Assembly: GCA_020849275.1 (NCBI GenBank)
Contig: JADLGO010000024.1
Coordinates: 39,283 to 103,282, forward strand
Origin: Chthonomonadales bacterium
Lineage (GTDB): Bacteria > Armatimonadota > Chthonomonadetes > Chthonomonadales > CAJBBX01
Length of the DNA stretch: 64,000 nt
Reading direction: 5' to 3'
Part shown: one piece after another, positions 9,401-16,557 of the stretch
How positions within the stretch are numbered: position 1 is the first letter of the stretch
Layout: each line of letters opens with the position of its first letter
Notes under the pieces: generated by a model
Seen by the model: the letters and a program-made list of their open reading frames with translations, nothing else
The model's database searches: none
What the model was told of the DNA's origin: nothing
Position numbers and translations under genes: made by a program

Positions 9401-10395
9401 AGGCGCCGGCGCGCGACGACGGCGGCGCGTTCCTGATGGCGAAGGCGGGCGATACTGTGGCGTCGGCGGCCATCCGCTACGCCCCCGCCTTGGTCGCGCG
9501 GCTGGAGCCCTCCCGCGTCGACATCGCGCGGCCCGGGGCTGCGGCCGACAGCCTGGAGGCGACGGCGCGCTTCCGCGTGGTGCTGGAGAACCGATCGCCG
9601 GAGCCCGTGGCCGCATCGGTGGTCGGGGGCACGATCGCGCATCGGGTCAACCTGGGGCCGCGCGCGAGTGTGACGGACGCCCTGAGCCTGACCGCACCGA
9701 CGGCCTCTCCGTCCAACACGGAGGTGCCGATCCGCGTGACCGTGGGCGAGCGCGTGGTGGCGACGCTGCGCGCCGTTGTCGGGGTGCCCGGGCTGTGTCG
9801 GCACGTCACGCGCCCGGTGCGCGTGAACGGCGACCTCTCCGAGTGGACCGAGGCCTACCCGTTGGCGCTCGAGCCGCTCGCGCCGGGCGGCCAGGTCACC
9901 GCCGGCGCGGGCGTTCAGGTGATGACGATGTGGGATGAGCAGAGCCTCTACCTGGCGGCCAGTCTCGCGGACGACACCGAATACCAGCCCCATGCCGCGG
10001 CAGACATCGTCCGCGGCGATTCCGTGCTCCTTGGCGTCGACGCGCGGCGCAACGCGGTGCCCGGCAGGGGCTTCGATTCGGACGACTACGTGTTCGCCGT
10101 GGCGCCGGGTCGGCTGCGCGCGCAGGTCTACCGGCTACGCGGTGGACGCGGCGGAGCCGGCCCGGCGCCCGAGATCGCCGCGGCGGTGCGTCGCGCGGGG
10201 GGACGCACCGTCTACGAGGTCGCGGTGCCCTGGTCGAGCCTGGCGCCCATGCGTCCGCGCGATGGCGCCATCATCGGCACGGCCATCCTGACCAACGACA
10301 GCGACGGGCGTTCGCGGCGCTCGGCGGTATGGGGCGGCGGTCTGACGGGAGCCGGCGACCCCACGCGGTTCCTCGGGCTGCGGCTGGCACGATAG
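6427..10395 (+). CDS. Large secreted protein: two glycosidase-like barrels, CARDB-like region, C-terminal CBM9-like domain
   Basis: Secreted or surface protein of 1322 residues, probably carbohydrate-binding or degrading. A signal peptide covers about residues 1-23 and is followed by a Pro/Lys-rich linker. Barrel 1 (about 95-440) resembles GH39/cellulase-type TIM barrels, with VPLSWAQVEPRRGQMDW, GTPSWA and WEFWSEPD, placing Glu248 at the acid/base position. At the usual nucleophile position it reads WITAWGWPT, with Ala362 in place of Glu. Barrel 2 (about 480-820) has GYWELAAPR in place of the W-x-N-E-P motif but keeps VVLGEWA with Glu723. Residues about 925-1115 are CARDB/Ig-like, and 1125-1320 resemble CBM9/DOMON (NGDLSEW, then MWDEQSLYLAASLADD). 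Whether either barrel is catalytic is uncertain. No close family name can be given by eye. Confidence 0.8.
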   Translation: MRRSALLVTTLVALVAASATLCAQGGRKPGRRPNAKPPSAKPVNRARLLIPGVGGSTPRKPGPPKPSAPEVLLGLPGPLPALPGPAQMPRPGAGADLGGLELRAAGPALYGLSVAWGPDGGIAGWDRDGGKRARRLAQLLRSAGATGLRVPLSWAQVEPRRGQMDWRATDRFMRFARELGVPLTCTLAGTPSWATESPAAAAPLLRLKGLRTADRPPSPAYYDDLGRFARSAAGRYRGLVRSWEFWSEPDGRGMVTVVADAAGKPVDARPGVEPKVYAALLSVFARAVRASNPAAMVAVGGLSDQHTDFLQGLYAAGASSVFDAVALHPYRDRGLVALEWVDACRDVMLRSGDAAKPIWITAWGWPTSSSAPHGVLPLHQARLVRESLEAMRRRPFIGAAFYESLNDWRGSSALRTAGLCTDDLRAKAGFAAFREAVTGRLPGPVMAFRRVPLMAGGPTGDEPGMRCPPVAVTVDAAKPGGPVPRVWEGYAQGSEPGGASVAQGLAGRLRGLSARLVRFDPFPDPGAVRAAAGGVRLASTAGAAAFDPGRVDWAYADRMMEAVTQSGARPMLTFGTMPTALSSPHSDAWLPRQHEEYAAFVRSVVARFSGEQRRAVGYWELAAPRLEGHAALAAWLRLYETFAGAVLAVDPTAKVGGPAGAGPDSPAIPALLAYCEERRVPLHFVSWSSYRAQPAALGEDIAAVRRMVAAHPGLKGVEVVLGEWAASPRVTPANDGLEASSYVLASAEVLMQAQPDRALFFEAKDGVSFRDPTDRFWGRWGLVTSDGQPKPSYNAFLMLSRLEGVRLPVASEDTDVRAVASTGRDEVHVLVWYRPGSGGEHAPDGDTPVLVRVTGLPWSRPTVGRQWLLDGTHGNAMAGPGRGELPQVAAFQVGPGALEVPVVLSPNGATLVELRPGAPTRTELSLRTSQYVVRNGEPFTVTATVRNAGSRPERVTVVVGSADPALISPGSGRLGPVRLAPGATQTLRLRVKAPARDDGGAFLMAKAGDTVASAAIRYAPALVARLEPSRVDIARPGAAADSLEATARFRVVLENRSPEPVAASVVGGTIAHRVNLGPRASVTDALSLTAPTASPSNTEVPIRVTVGERVVATLRAVVGVPGLCRHVTRPVRVNGDLSEWTEAYPLALEPLAPGGQVTAGAGVQVMTMWDEQSLYLAASLADDTEYQPHAAADIVRGDSVLLGVDARRNAVPGRGFDSDDYVFAVAPGRLRAQVYRLRGGRGGAGPAPEIAAAVRRAGGRTVYEVAVPWSSLAPMRPRDGAIIGTAILTNDSDGRSRRSAVWGGGLTGAGDPTRFLGLRLAR

Positions 10396-10425
10396 GCGGG
10401 CCCTACGCGACAAGGGAGCGGCACG

Positions 10426-11475
10426 ATGGCTGAGCTCGAGGATGCCCGCATCGCGGCGCGCGAGGCGGGCGACCGCCACCGCGTGGCGCAGGCCGAGCTC
10501 CTGCAGCGGCAGGCGGAGGTCTCCCGCCTGGAGAAGGAGCACCTCGCCGCCACGGCTGCCTACACGCGGCTGCTCGAGGCCGAGGTCGCCCGCGGCGGGG
10601 TTCGGAAGGAGACCCCGCGGGCCGATCTGAGCCAGTGGCTCGACCCCGGCACCGACTTCGAGGATCTGGTGGTTCAGGCCGGGAGCAGGGCATCGGTCCA
10701 GCGGCTCGAGGCGGGGCGCATGCTGGAGCGCATGGGCCCCAAGGCCGTGGAGCCACTCGTGGCGATGGTACGCCGGGAGAACCGCCTGCGCTGGGCCCGA
10801 CTGCGCACCGTGGCCGCGATCGCCGTCGGCGCCGCCGCGGCGGCGCTGGGCGAGATCGCGCTCGGCCTGGCCGGCACGGCCGGCGCGGCCGCCGCCAACC
10901 TGCTGCTACTCGCGATCGTTATCGGCTCAACGATCGCCATGCGCGCGACGCTGCGCCACCGGCGAGCGGCCGAGGCGCTGGCGCGCATCAAGGACGAGCG
11001 CGTCGCCGGGACGCTGGCGCAGATGTTAGAGCTCGGCGATTGGAGCGTCTACGGGAGCGTCCGCGATGCCCTGCGAAGCTTGCTCCCGCGCCTGCACGCG
11101 CGCGACGCCGAGCACTTCACCGCCGAGCAGCTCGACTGTCTCTATCGCGTGCTGAGCGGCTCCGACGTCACCCTGATCATCGCCGTCCTGCGCGGCCTCG
11201 AGCAGGTCGGTGACGAGCGAGCGGCCCCGGTTGTCGCGCGGCTGGCGGAGGGCAAGACGCCGGCGTCACGAGACATCCGAGTACAGGAGGCGGCGGCTGC
11301 CTGTCTGCCCGTGCTTCTGGATCGCACGCTGGATGCTCGGCCGGGCCGCTCGCTGCTGCGGCCGGCCACGGCGCCCGCGGGCGGCGAGGCGCTCTTGAGG
11401 CCGGCATCTGGCGTGGGCGATGCGGACCCGGATTTGCTGCTGCGCGCGGCCCGGCCGGCCGAAGGGGGTTCCTGA
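10426..11475 (+). CDS. HEAT-repeat membrane protein with C-terminal LLRP-type repeats (paralogue A)
   Basis: Function unknown; 349 residues. An N-terminal coiled coil (about 1-60) is followed by a HEAT-like helix pair (VQRLEAGRMLERMGPKAVEPLVAMV) and two closely spaced hydrophobic helices (about 125-180). Further HEAT-like pairs follow (about 185-300), one with ALRSLLPRL and one with VLRGLEQVGDERAAPVV. The tail repeats a short motif three times (SLLRPA, ALLRPA, LLLRAA). The same architecture, including the tail, recurs in the gene at 15702-16553, so the two are paralogues. ATG 10426 follows AGGGAG and lies 30 bases after the large secreted protein gene, suggesting one transcript. Topology suggests a membrane-anchored cytoplasmic scaffold, but this is inference. 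Confidence 0.75.
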   Translation: MAELEDARIAAREAGDRHRVAQAELLQRQAEVSRLEKEHLAATAAYTRLLEAEVARGGVRKETPRADLSQWLDPGTDFEDLVVQAGSRASVQRLEAGRMLERMGPKAVEPLVAMVRRENRLRWARLRTVAAIAVGAAAAALGEIALGLAGTAGAAAANLLLLAIVIGSTIAMRATLRHRRAAEALARIKDERVAGTLAQMLELGDWSVYGSVRDALRSLLPRLHARDAEHFTAEQLDCLYRVLSGSDVTLIIAVLRGLEQVGDERAAPVVARLAEGKTPASRDIRVQEAAAACLPVLLDRTLDARPGRSLLRPATAPAGGEALLRPASGVGDADPDLLLRAARPAEGGS

Positions 11476-11478
11476 GCG

Positions 11479-12336
11479 CTACCGCGCGTCGGCGTTGCGG
11501 GTCGGCCGGCCCTCCTCGTCCAGGCCAAGCGACCGGTACAGGACGCGCGCGGCCCGGTGGTGGCGGCGCGCGCGCACCGCATTATTCATGTCATAGGCGT
11601 AGAGATAGGCGAGCCTCCGATGGCAGCGGGCGCGGCCGAGCGCGTCGCCGGCGCGGCCGAATAGCCCGAGCGCCTCTCGGTAGCGGATCGCCGCCTCGGC
11701 CCAGCGCTCGCGGCGCTGGAAGACCCGGCCCAGCGCGAACAGGCGTTCCGCGCGTTCGCCCTCGGTCCCCGGCCGCGCCTCGAGTTGGCGGAGATCGCGC
11801 TCGTGGCGAGCAACCAGCAGGTAGAGTCGCTCGGAGGGGCGTCGCCAGAGTGCCCGTACGCCCGCCACGATCCGCCGCGCGCACTCGCCGGCCCTCTGCG
11901 CTCCCTCCGGCACGCCCGCGTACGAGTCGGCCGCCTCCTGAAGCGCCTGCATGGCCTCCGGCATCCGGTCGAGGCCTTCGAGCAGGTCGGCAAGCAGCAG
12001 GCAGGCGTCCGCGTGGGCCTGGCGCTCAGCGTCCGCGACGCCGACGGCCGCCGTGAACGCGGTCACCGCCTCCTGCAGCAGGGCGACGGCGCGCTCGCTC
12101 TCGCCGCCCTGCATGGCGGCTCGGGCTTGTTCGACGAGCCGGCGTGCCAGCGCCGCCGATCGGTCCGCCTCGGCGCCGCTCTCCGGCGGTTGGGCGTCAG
12201 GCGCGATGGGCGCACCAGATGACGGCGTTCGCCAGGACGCGCTGCACGATCGGGTTGTGGTAGGTCGGCAGCGTCTCGTGGCCGGGACGGAAGTAGAACA
12301 CACGCGCCGCGCCGAGCCCTTCGCCCACGCCGCCAC
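11479..12336 (-). CDS. TPR-like helical repeat protein (start uncertain)
   Basis: The product is a run of helix pairs typical of tetratricopeptide repeats: ARAAMQGGESERAVALLQEA, then ADLLEGLDRMPEAMQALQEA, and near the end VFQRRERWAEAAIRYREAL. It probably mediates protein-protein contacts; no catalytic domain is visible. The start is unresolved. Protein-like sequence begins around codon 43, just where the upstream ThuA-type gene stops (12197), but the only standard in-frame starts are GTG 12336, GTG 12303 (both deep inside the upstream gene) and ATG 12114, which would cut the first helix. The coordinates give the whole open frame; the true 5' end is probably near 12210. Same strand as, and downstream of, the ThuA-type gene. 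Confidence 0.65.
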   Translation of the reverse strand: MAAWAKGSARRVCSTSVPATRRCRPTTTRSCSASWRTPSSGAPIAPDAQPPESGAEADRSAALARRLVEQARAAMQGGESERAVALLQEAVTAFTAAVGVADAERQAHADACLLLADLLEGLDRMPEAMQALQEAADSYAGVPEGAQRAGECARRIVAGVRALWRRPSERLYLLVARHERDLRQLEARPGTEGERAERLFALGRVFQRRERWAEAAIRYREALGLFGRAGDALGRARCHRRLAYLYAYDMNNAVRARRHHRAARVLYRSLGLDEEGRPTRNADAR

Positions 12337-12952
12337 CGGGACCGGACGTGAACCCCTCCGCCTTGCCGGCGCCCACGCTCCAGCAGAGGCCCGATGGGAA
12401 GGTCTTGCCGTCGAGCGGGAAGTGGGACTGGAACACGGTCACGAGCGCGGGCGGAACGTCGAATGGCGCGCCGTACATCTCCTCGCCATCGAGCGCGAAG
12501 TCCTCGATGCCGGCGGCGATCGGGTGCCAGGGAGCGCAGACGCGGATCTCCTCGCGCTCCGGCGGGTCGTTCTCGCGCCAGCCGCCCTTCAGGTGCCCCT
12601 GAGCCCCCAGAATGGCGCGGAACGGCCGGGCGTAGTGCGCCGAGTGAAGCGCGATGAAGCCCATGCCGCCCTCGACGACGCGGCGCGCCACGCGGGCCGT
12701 CGTCTCGTCGCTCACCTCGCCGTGACGGGCGTGGCCCCACCACAGGAGGACGTCGGCCTGGGCGAGCGCCGACTCGGCGCAGCCCTGCTCGGGCTCATCG
12801 AGGTTCGCGGTGGTCGCCGCGATGCGTCCCTCGCGGTGCTCCGCGAGGCCCTCGGCGACGGCGCCGTTGATGCTACGGGGGTAGACGGACTTCGGAGCGT
12901 GGCGGGGAGCCTCGTCCCACACCAGCGCCCGAACGAGACCGGCCGCGGCCAT
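12197..12952 (-). CDS. ThuA-like (trehalose-utilisation family) protein
   Basis: Member of the ThuA/class-I glutamine-amidotransferase-like superfamily, often found with sugar oxidoreductases. The 251-residue product shows the family landmarks in order: ALVWDEAPRH, VYPRSINGAVAEGL, TANLDEPEQG, DVLLWWGHARHGEV, GMGFIALHSAHYARPF, GGWRENDPPEREEI, EEMYGAPFDVP and FYFRPGHETLPTYHNP. ATG 12952 follows GGAGG by 5 bases; ATG 12964, four codons upstream, is an alternative. Biochemical function of the family is not settled; disaccharide 3-keto-sugar metabolism is the usual proposal. The divergent Gfo/Idh/MocA gene 198 bases away is the usual partner type and may share this control region. Confidence 0.9.
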   Translation of the reverse strand: MAAAGLVRALVWDEAPRHAPKSVYPRSINGAVAEGLAEHREGRIAATTANLDEPEQGCAESALAQADVLLWWGHARHGEVSDETTARVARRVVEGGMGFIALHSAHYARPFRAILGAQGHLKGGWRENDPPEREEIRVCAPWHPIAAGIEDFALDGEEMYGAPFDVPPALVTVFQSHFPLDGKTFPSGLCWSVGAGKAEGFTSGPGGGVGEGLGAARVFYFRPGHETLPTYHNPIVQRVLANAVIWCAHRA

Positions 12953-13149
12953 GGTCGCCTCCATTCATACGCCTCGGCGGCATGTCGTCCGCCGCACCGG
13001 CTCGTTCGACGCGCCCGGGCGGCATCCCTTCCGCGCAGGAGTCGGGCCTCGGGCGCCGAATGCTCGGGTGGCGCTGCACCGGCAGGGCCGGGACGAGCGG
13101 CGCTCGAGCGTGCCGGGCGGGCAAGCACAGCCTGCGACAGGAGGACTCG

Positions 13150-14196
13150 ATGGCGGGCAAGATCGGCATTGGCGTGCTGAGCTGGGCGCACGGCCACGTG
13201 AACGCGTACGCGGATCGCATCCGGGGATTCGACGACGCCCGGATGGTGGCGTGCTGGGACGATAACGAGGAGCGGGGGAGGGCGAACGCGGCCAGTTTCG
13301 GGATGCGGTTCAGCCCGCACCTTGAGGACGTGCTGGGCGACCCGGAGGTGGAGTGCGTCGTGGTGGCCTCCGAGACCAGCAGGCACGCGGACCTGTGCGT
13401 GGCCGCGGCCGGGGCGGGCAAGGCCATCCTGCTGCAGAAGCCGATGGCGCTCACGCTGATCGACTGCGACCGCGTGATCGAGGCCGTCGACCGGGCGGGG
13501 GTGTGGTTCTCCCTGGCCTTCCAGATGCGCCATGACCCGCAGAACATCCACATGAAGCGACTGGTGGACCAGGGCGCCGTTGGGCGTGTGGGCATCGTCC
13601 GGCGGCGGCACTGCATCGGCGTCTGCCTGAGCCCGGCGTTCGTGAGCGGGCCGAGCCGGTGGCACGTGAGCCGCGAGGCGAACCGTGGCATGTGGATGGA
13701 CGATGCCTCCCACCCATTCGATTGGCTCAACTGGATGTGCGGGAGACCGGCGTCGGTGATCGCCGAGATCGACAACGTGTTGACGGACTGCGCGCCCGAT
13801 GACGCCGGGTTCGCCGTGTTCCGGTACGAGAACGGCATGATGGCAGAGGTCCACAACTCAAGCATCGCGCTGGCCGGCGAGAACACGACGGAGATCTATG
13901 GCGACTGCGGCGTGATCGTGCAGAACTACGGCGACGGGCCGTCGAGCGCTCTGCAGCCCGCCAGCCCGGTGGGAGTGAGGCTCTTCCAGGCCGACCGTGC
14001 CGACCTGGGCTGGCAGGACCAGGGGATCCCCGTTCCGGCCAGCCACGGCGAGCGCATCGCGGGCGTCGCGCGCCCGTTCGTCGATGCGCTGAGGGCCGGC
14101 GCGCCGATGTGCTCGGCGCGCGAGGGGCGCGTCGCGGTCGAGATGATCCTGGCCTCCTACGAGTCGGCCGAGACCGGCCATCGCGTGATCCTGTAG
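13150..14196 (+). CDS. Gfo/Idh/MocA-family NAD(P)-dependent oxidoreductase
   Basis: Probable sugar or inositol-type dehydrogenase, 348 residues. The N-terminal Rossmann domain starts IGIGVLSWAHGHVNAYADRI, and the motif usually written E-K-P appears as QKP (residues 96-98), keeping the catalytic lysine position. The C-terminal alpha/beta domain carries WMDDASHPFDWLNWM, the region holding the catalytic histidine in this superfamily. ATG 13150 follows ACAGGAGG; the frame is open to 12982 but the upstream codons look non-coding. It is divergent from the ThuA-like gene, a common genomic association in sugar-catabolic loci. Exact substrate cannot be told. Confidence 0.9.
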   Translation: MAGKIGIGVLSWAHGHVNAYADRIRGFDDARMVACWDDNEERGRANAASFGMRFSPHLEDVLGDPEVECVVVASETSRHADLCVAAAGAGKAILLQKPMALTLIDCDRVIEAVDRAGVWFSLAFQMRHDPQNIHMKRLVDQGAVGRVGIVRRRHCIGVCLSPAFVSGPSRWHVSREANRGMWMDDASHPFDWLNWMCGRPASVIAEIDNVLTDCAPDDAGFAVFRYENGMMAEVHNSSIALAGENTTEIYGDCGVIVQNYGDGPSSALQPASPVGVRLFQADRADLGWQDQGIPVPASHGERIAGVARPFVDALRAGAPMCSAREGRVAVEMILASYESAETGHRVIL

Positions 14197-14229
14197 GCGA
14201 TGCGCCGGGGCGAGGAGAGGGGAGCACGC

Positions 14230-15705
14230 ATGGGGCAGCGGAACCACTCCGACGAAGTCGACCTGATCGAGCTTGCGCGGCAGGCGATGCGCGAGCGCGG
14301 CCTGGAACCCGACTACTCGCCCGAGGCGATCCGACAGGTGCTCCGCCTAGAGGGGCCCGCCACCGCCGACGGGGACGGCACGCGCGACCTGACTTCGCTA
14401 CCCTGGGCCTCCATCGACAACGACGACTCGCGCGATCTCGACCAGCTCACGCTGGCCGAGGACCTCGGCGATGGGAACGCGCGCGTGCTCGTCGCGGTGG
14501 CGGACGTCGATGCGGCGGTGCGTGCCGGCAGCGCGGTCGACTCGCACGCCGCGGTCAACACGACGTCGGTCTACACTCCCGCCATCGTTTTCCACATGCT
14601 GCCAGAGCGGCTCTCGACCGACCTGACCTCGCTCGTGCAGGGCGAGGAGCGGTTGGCGGTGGTCGCCGCCTACGAGGTCGCGGCCTCGGGCCTGGTCGGG
14701 CAATCGGAGGTGTACCGCGCGCGCGTGGTCAATCACGCGAAGCTGGCCTACCGAGGCGTCTCGGCCTGGCTGGACGGCGAGAGCGAGACCCCGGACGCGC
14801 TGGCCGCCGCGCCCGGCGTAGCCGAGCAGCTTCGCCTTCAGGACGCCATCGCGGCCCGCCTGCGCAAGCGGCGACACGAGCATGGCGCGCTGGACCTCGA
14901 GACCATCGAGCCGCGCGCCGAGATGCGGGCGGGGCGAACGGTGGCCCTGGCCGCCGAGGCGAAGACGCGGGCGCACGGCATCATCGAGGACTTCATGATC
15001 GCCGCTAACGGCGTCACCGCGCGGTTCCTCTCGGAGCGCGGCTTCCCCACCTTTCGCCGCGTCGTGCGCTCGCCGGAGCGGTGGGACCGGCTGGAGGAGC
15101 TGGCCGCCGAGTACGGGGTGAGCCTGCCGCCCGACCCTGACCCCCTCGCCCTCAACCGTTTTCTCGTCCGCCGGCGCGAGGCGGACCCGCTGCGGTTTCC
15201 CGATCTCTCGCTCACCGTCGTGAAGCTGATGGGCGCCGGCGAGTACGCGGTTCAGGCGCCCGACGCGGAGGCGGTCGGCCACTTCGGTCTCGCCGTCCGC
15301 GATTACGCCCACTCGACCGCGCCCAACCGCCGCTACCCGGACGTCATCACGCAGCGGCTTCTGAAGGCGGCCATCGCCGGTCTTCGCTGCCCGCTAGCGC
15401 TTGCGGACCTGGAGTACCTGGCTGGCCACTGCACACAACAGGAGGACGCCGCGAAGAAGGTCGAACGGCGGATGCGCAAGTCGGCGGCCGCCCAGGTGTT
15501 GGAGGACCGAATTGGTGAGCACTTCGACGCGCTCGTCACGGGCAGCGCGGACAAGGGCACGTGGGTGCGGCTGCTCGACCTGCCCGTGGAGGGCCGGCTT
15601 GTCACGGGTGAGCGGCGCGTGGACGTGGGCGATCGGATCCGCGTGAAGCTCTTGTCGACCGACGTGCGGCGCGGCTACATCGACTTCGGCTACGTCGCGG
15701 GTTAG
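14230..15705 (+). CDS. RNB-domain exoribonuclease (RNase II/R family, compact form)
   Basis: Likely 3'-5' exoribonuclease, 491 residues. The RNB catalytic core begins with SIDNDDSRDLDQ; Asp63, Asp69 and Asp71 correspond to conserved metal-site aspartates of RNase II, but the fourth position is Gln72 instead of Asp. Later RNB landmarks are VADVDAAVRAGSAVD, AHGIIEDFMIAANG and the HSTAPNRRYPDVITQR block. A short S1-like beta region ends the protein. The two N-terminal cold-shock domains of classical RNase II/R are missing, replaced by about 50 mostly helical residues, an arrangement resembling the compact RNase II of Deinococcus as I recall it. ATG 14230 has AGGAGAGGGGAG upstream. It overlaps the convergent next gene by 4 bases. 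Confidence 0.9.
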   Translation: MGQRNHSDEVDLIELARQAMRERGLEPDYSPEAIRQVLRLEGPATADGDGTRDLTSLPWASIDNDDSRDLDQLTLAEDLGDGNARVLVAVADVDAAVRAGSAVDSHAAVNTTSVYTPAIVFHMLPERLSTDLTSLVQGEERLAVVAAYEVAASGLVGQSEVYRARVVNHAKLAYRGVSAWLDGESETPDALAAAPGVAEQLRLQDAIAARLRKRRHEHGALDLETIEPRAEMRAGRTVALAAEAKTRAHGIIEDFMIAANGVTARFLSERGFPTFRRVVRSPERWDRLEELAAEYGVSLPPDPDPLALNRFLVRRREADPLRFPDLSLTVVKLMGAGEYAVQAPDAEAVGHFGLAVRDYAHSTAPNRRYPDVITQRLLKAAIAGLRCPLALADLEYLAGHCTQQEDAAKKVERRMRKSAAAQVLEDRIGEHFDALVTGSADKGTWVRLLDLPVEGRLVTGERRVDVGDRIRVKLLSTDVRRGYIDFGYVAG

Positions 15706-16553
15706 CCCGCGTCCGATTGCGATCCGCCGCGCGGCGGCTCGCCGGGGCGCAGCAGGTTGCCGCTCGGCGTTCCGGCGGGCCCCGCCGGCCGGAGCAGGCT
15801 CGCCGCGCCCGGCGGGGCCGCCGCGGCTCGCAGCAGCGTGCGCCCCAACCGGCGCCTCTCCCAGGCCGTCCGGACCGCCGGCAGCGACGCGGCCGCCTGC
15901 GCCCGGACGGCCGGGTCGGCGCCGGCGACCTTGCCGTCCGCCAACTCGGTCACGAGCGCGGCGGCTCTGTCGTCGCCGACCTGCTCGAGCGCGCGCAGCG
16001 CCGCGAGCTTGAGGTCGGTGCCGCACCATCGGCGGTGGCTCGTCCGGGCGCGGAGGATCGCGGCGATGCGCTGGTGGTGCGACCCCGTCAGGAGGGGTGC
16101 ATCCGTGGCGCGCAACTCCGGCAGCAGGCGCACCAGGGCGGCGACGACGGGGCCGCGCACGGCGCGTTGCTCGATGGCCAGCAGGCCCAGCAGTTCCGGC
16201 ACGGCGCGCCGGTCCTCCCAGCCGGCGAGTCGCCGGGCCATCTCGCGGTACCGCCGGGACGGCGCCGCCAACCGCACGGCCAGGGCGACCAGCCCCACGA
16301 TCAGGACCAGCCCGGCGGGCGCGCCGAGCGCTTCGGTGGCGGCCGTCCCCGCAAGCGACGCGGCATACCCCAGGGCAACGGCGAGCGCCAGGCGGTAGGC
16401 GCGCCAGCGGCCCTCGCGGCGGACCTCGCCGGCGAGGGTCGCGAGCAGGCCGGCATCCTCGGCGGTGTCCCGCGCAGCCTCAGGCGTCTCGCGGGCGATC
16501 AGGCTTGGGCGCGCCGGCTCCTCGTCGCGCGTCTCCTGCTGCCCATGCTGCAT
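15702..16553 (-). CDS. HEAT-repeat membrane protein with C-terminal LLRP-type repeats (paralogue B)
   Basis: Function unknown; 283 residues. Like the protein at 10426-11475 it has two hydrophobic helices in the N-terminal half (YRLALAVALGYAASLAG and LVLIVGLVALAVRL), HEAT-like helix pairs (RRAVPELLGLL, then LKLAALRALEQVGDDRAAAL) and a tail repeating TLLRAA, SLLRPA and NLLRPG. The segment ALRALEQVGDDRAA is nearly identical to VLRGLEQVGDERAA in paralogue A. It lacks the N-terminal coiled coil of A. ATG 16553 overlaps the end of the upstream gene, so it is the third gene of a leftward operon with the DUF6259-like protein and the nicotinamidase-like hydrolase. Confidence 0.75.
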   Translation of the reverse strand: MQHGQQETRDEEPARPSLIARETPEAARDTAEDAGLLATLAGEVRREGRWRAYRLALAVALGYAASLAGTAATEALGAPAGLVLIVGLVALAVRLAAPSRRYREMARRLAGWEDRRAVPELLGLLAIEQRAVRGPVVAALVRLLPELRATDAPLLTGSHHQRIAAILRARTSHRRWCGTDLKLAALRALEQVGDDRAAALVTELADGKVAGADPAVRAQAAASLPAVRTAWERRRLGRTLLRAAAAPPGAASLLRPAGPAGTPSGNLLRPGEPPRGGSQSDAG

Positions 16554-16557
16554 CGCA

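Noticed and set aside
8041..9993. Leftward 650-codon open frame within the large secreted protein gene
   Set aside because: Antisense shadow with His/Arg-rich low-complexity sequence and no ribosome site.
13435..13443. QKP in place of the EKP motif of the Gfo/Idh/MocA oxidoreductase as a sign of lost activity
   Set aside because: The lysine is kept and the first position varies in this family, so loss of function is not indicated.
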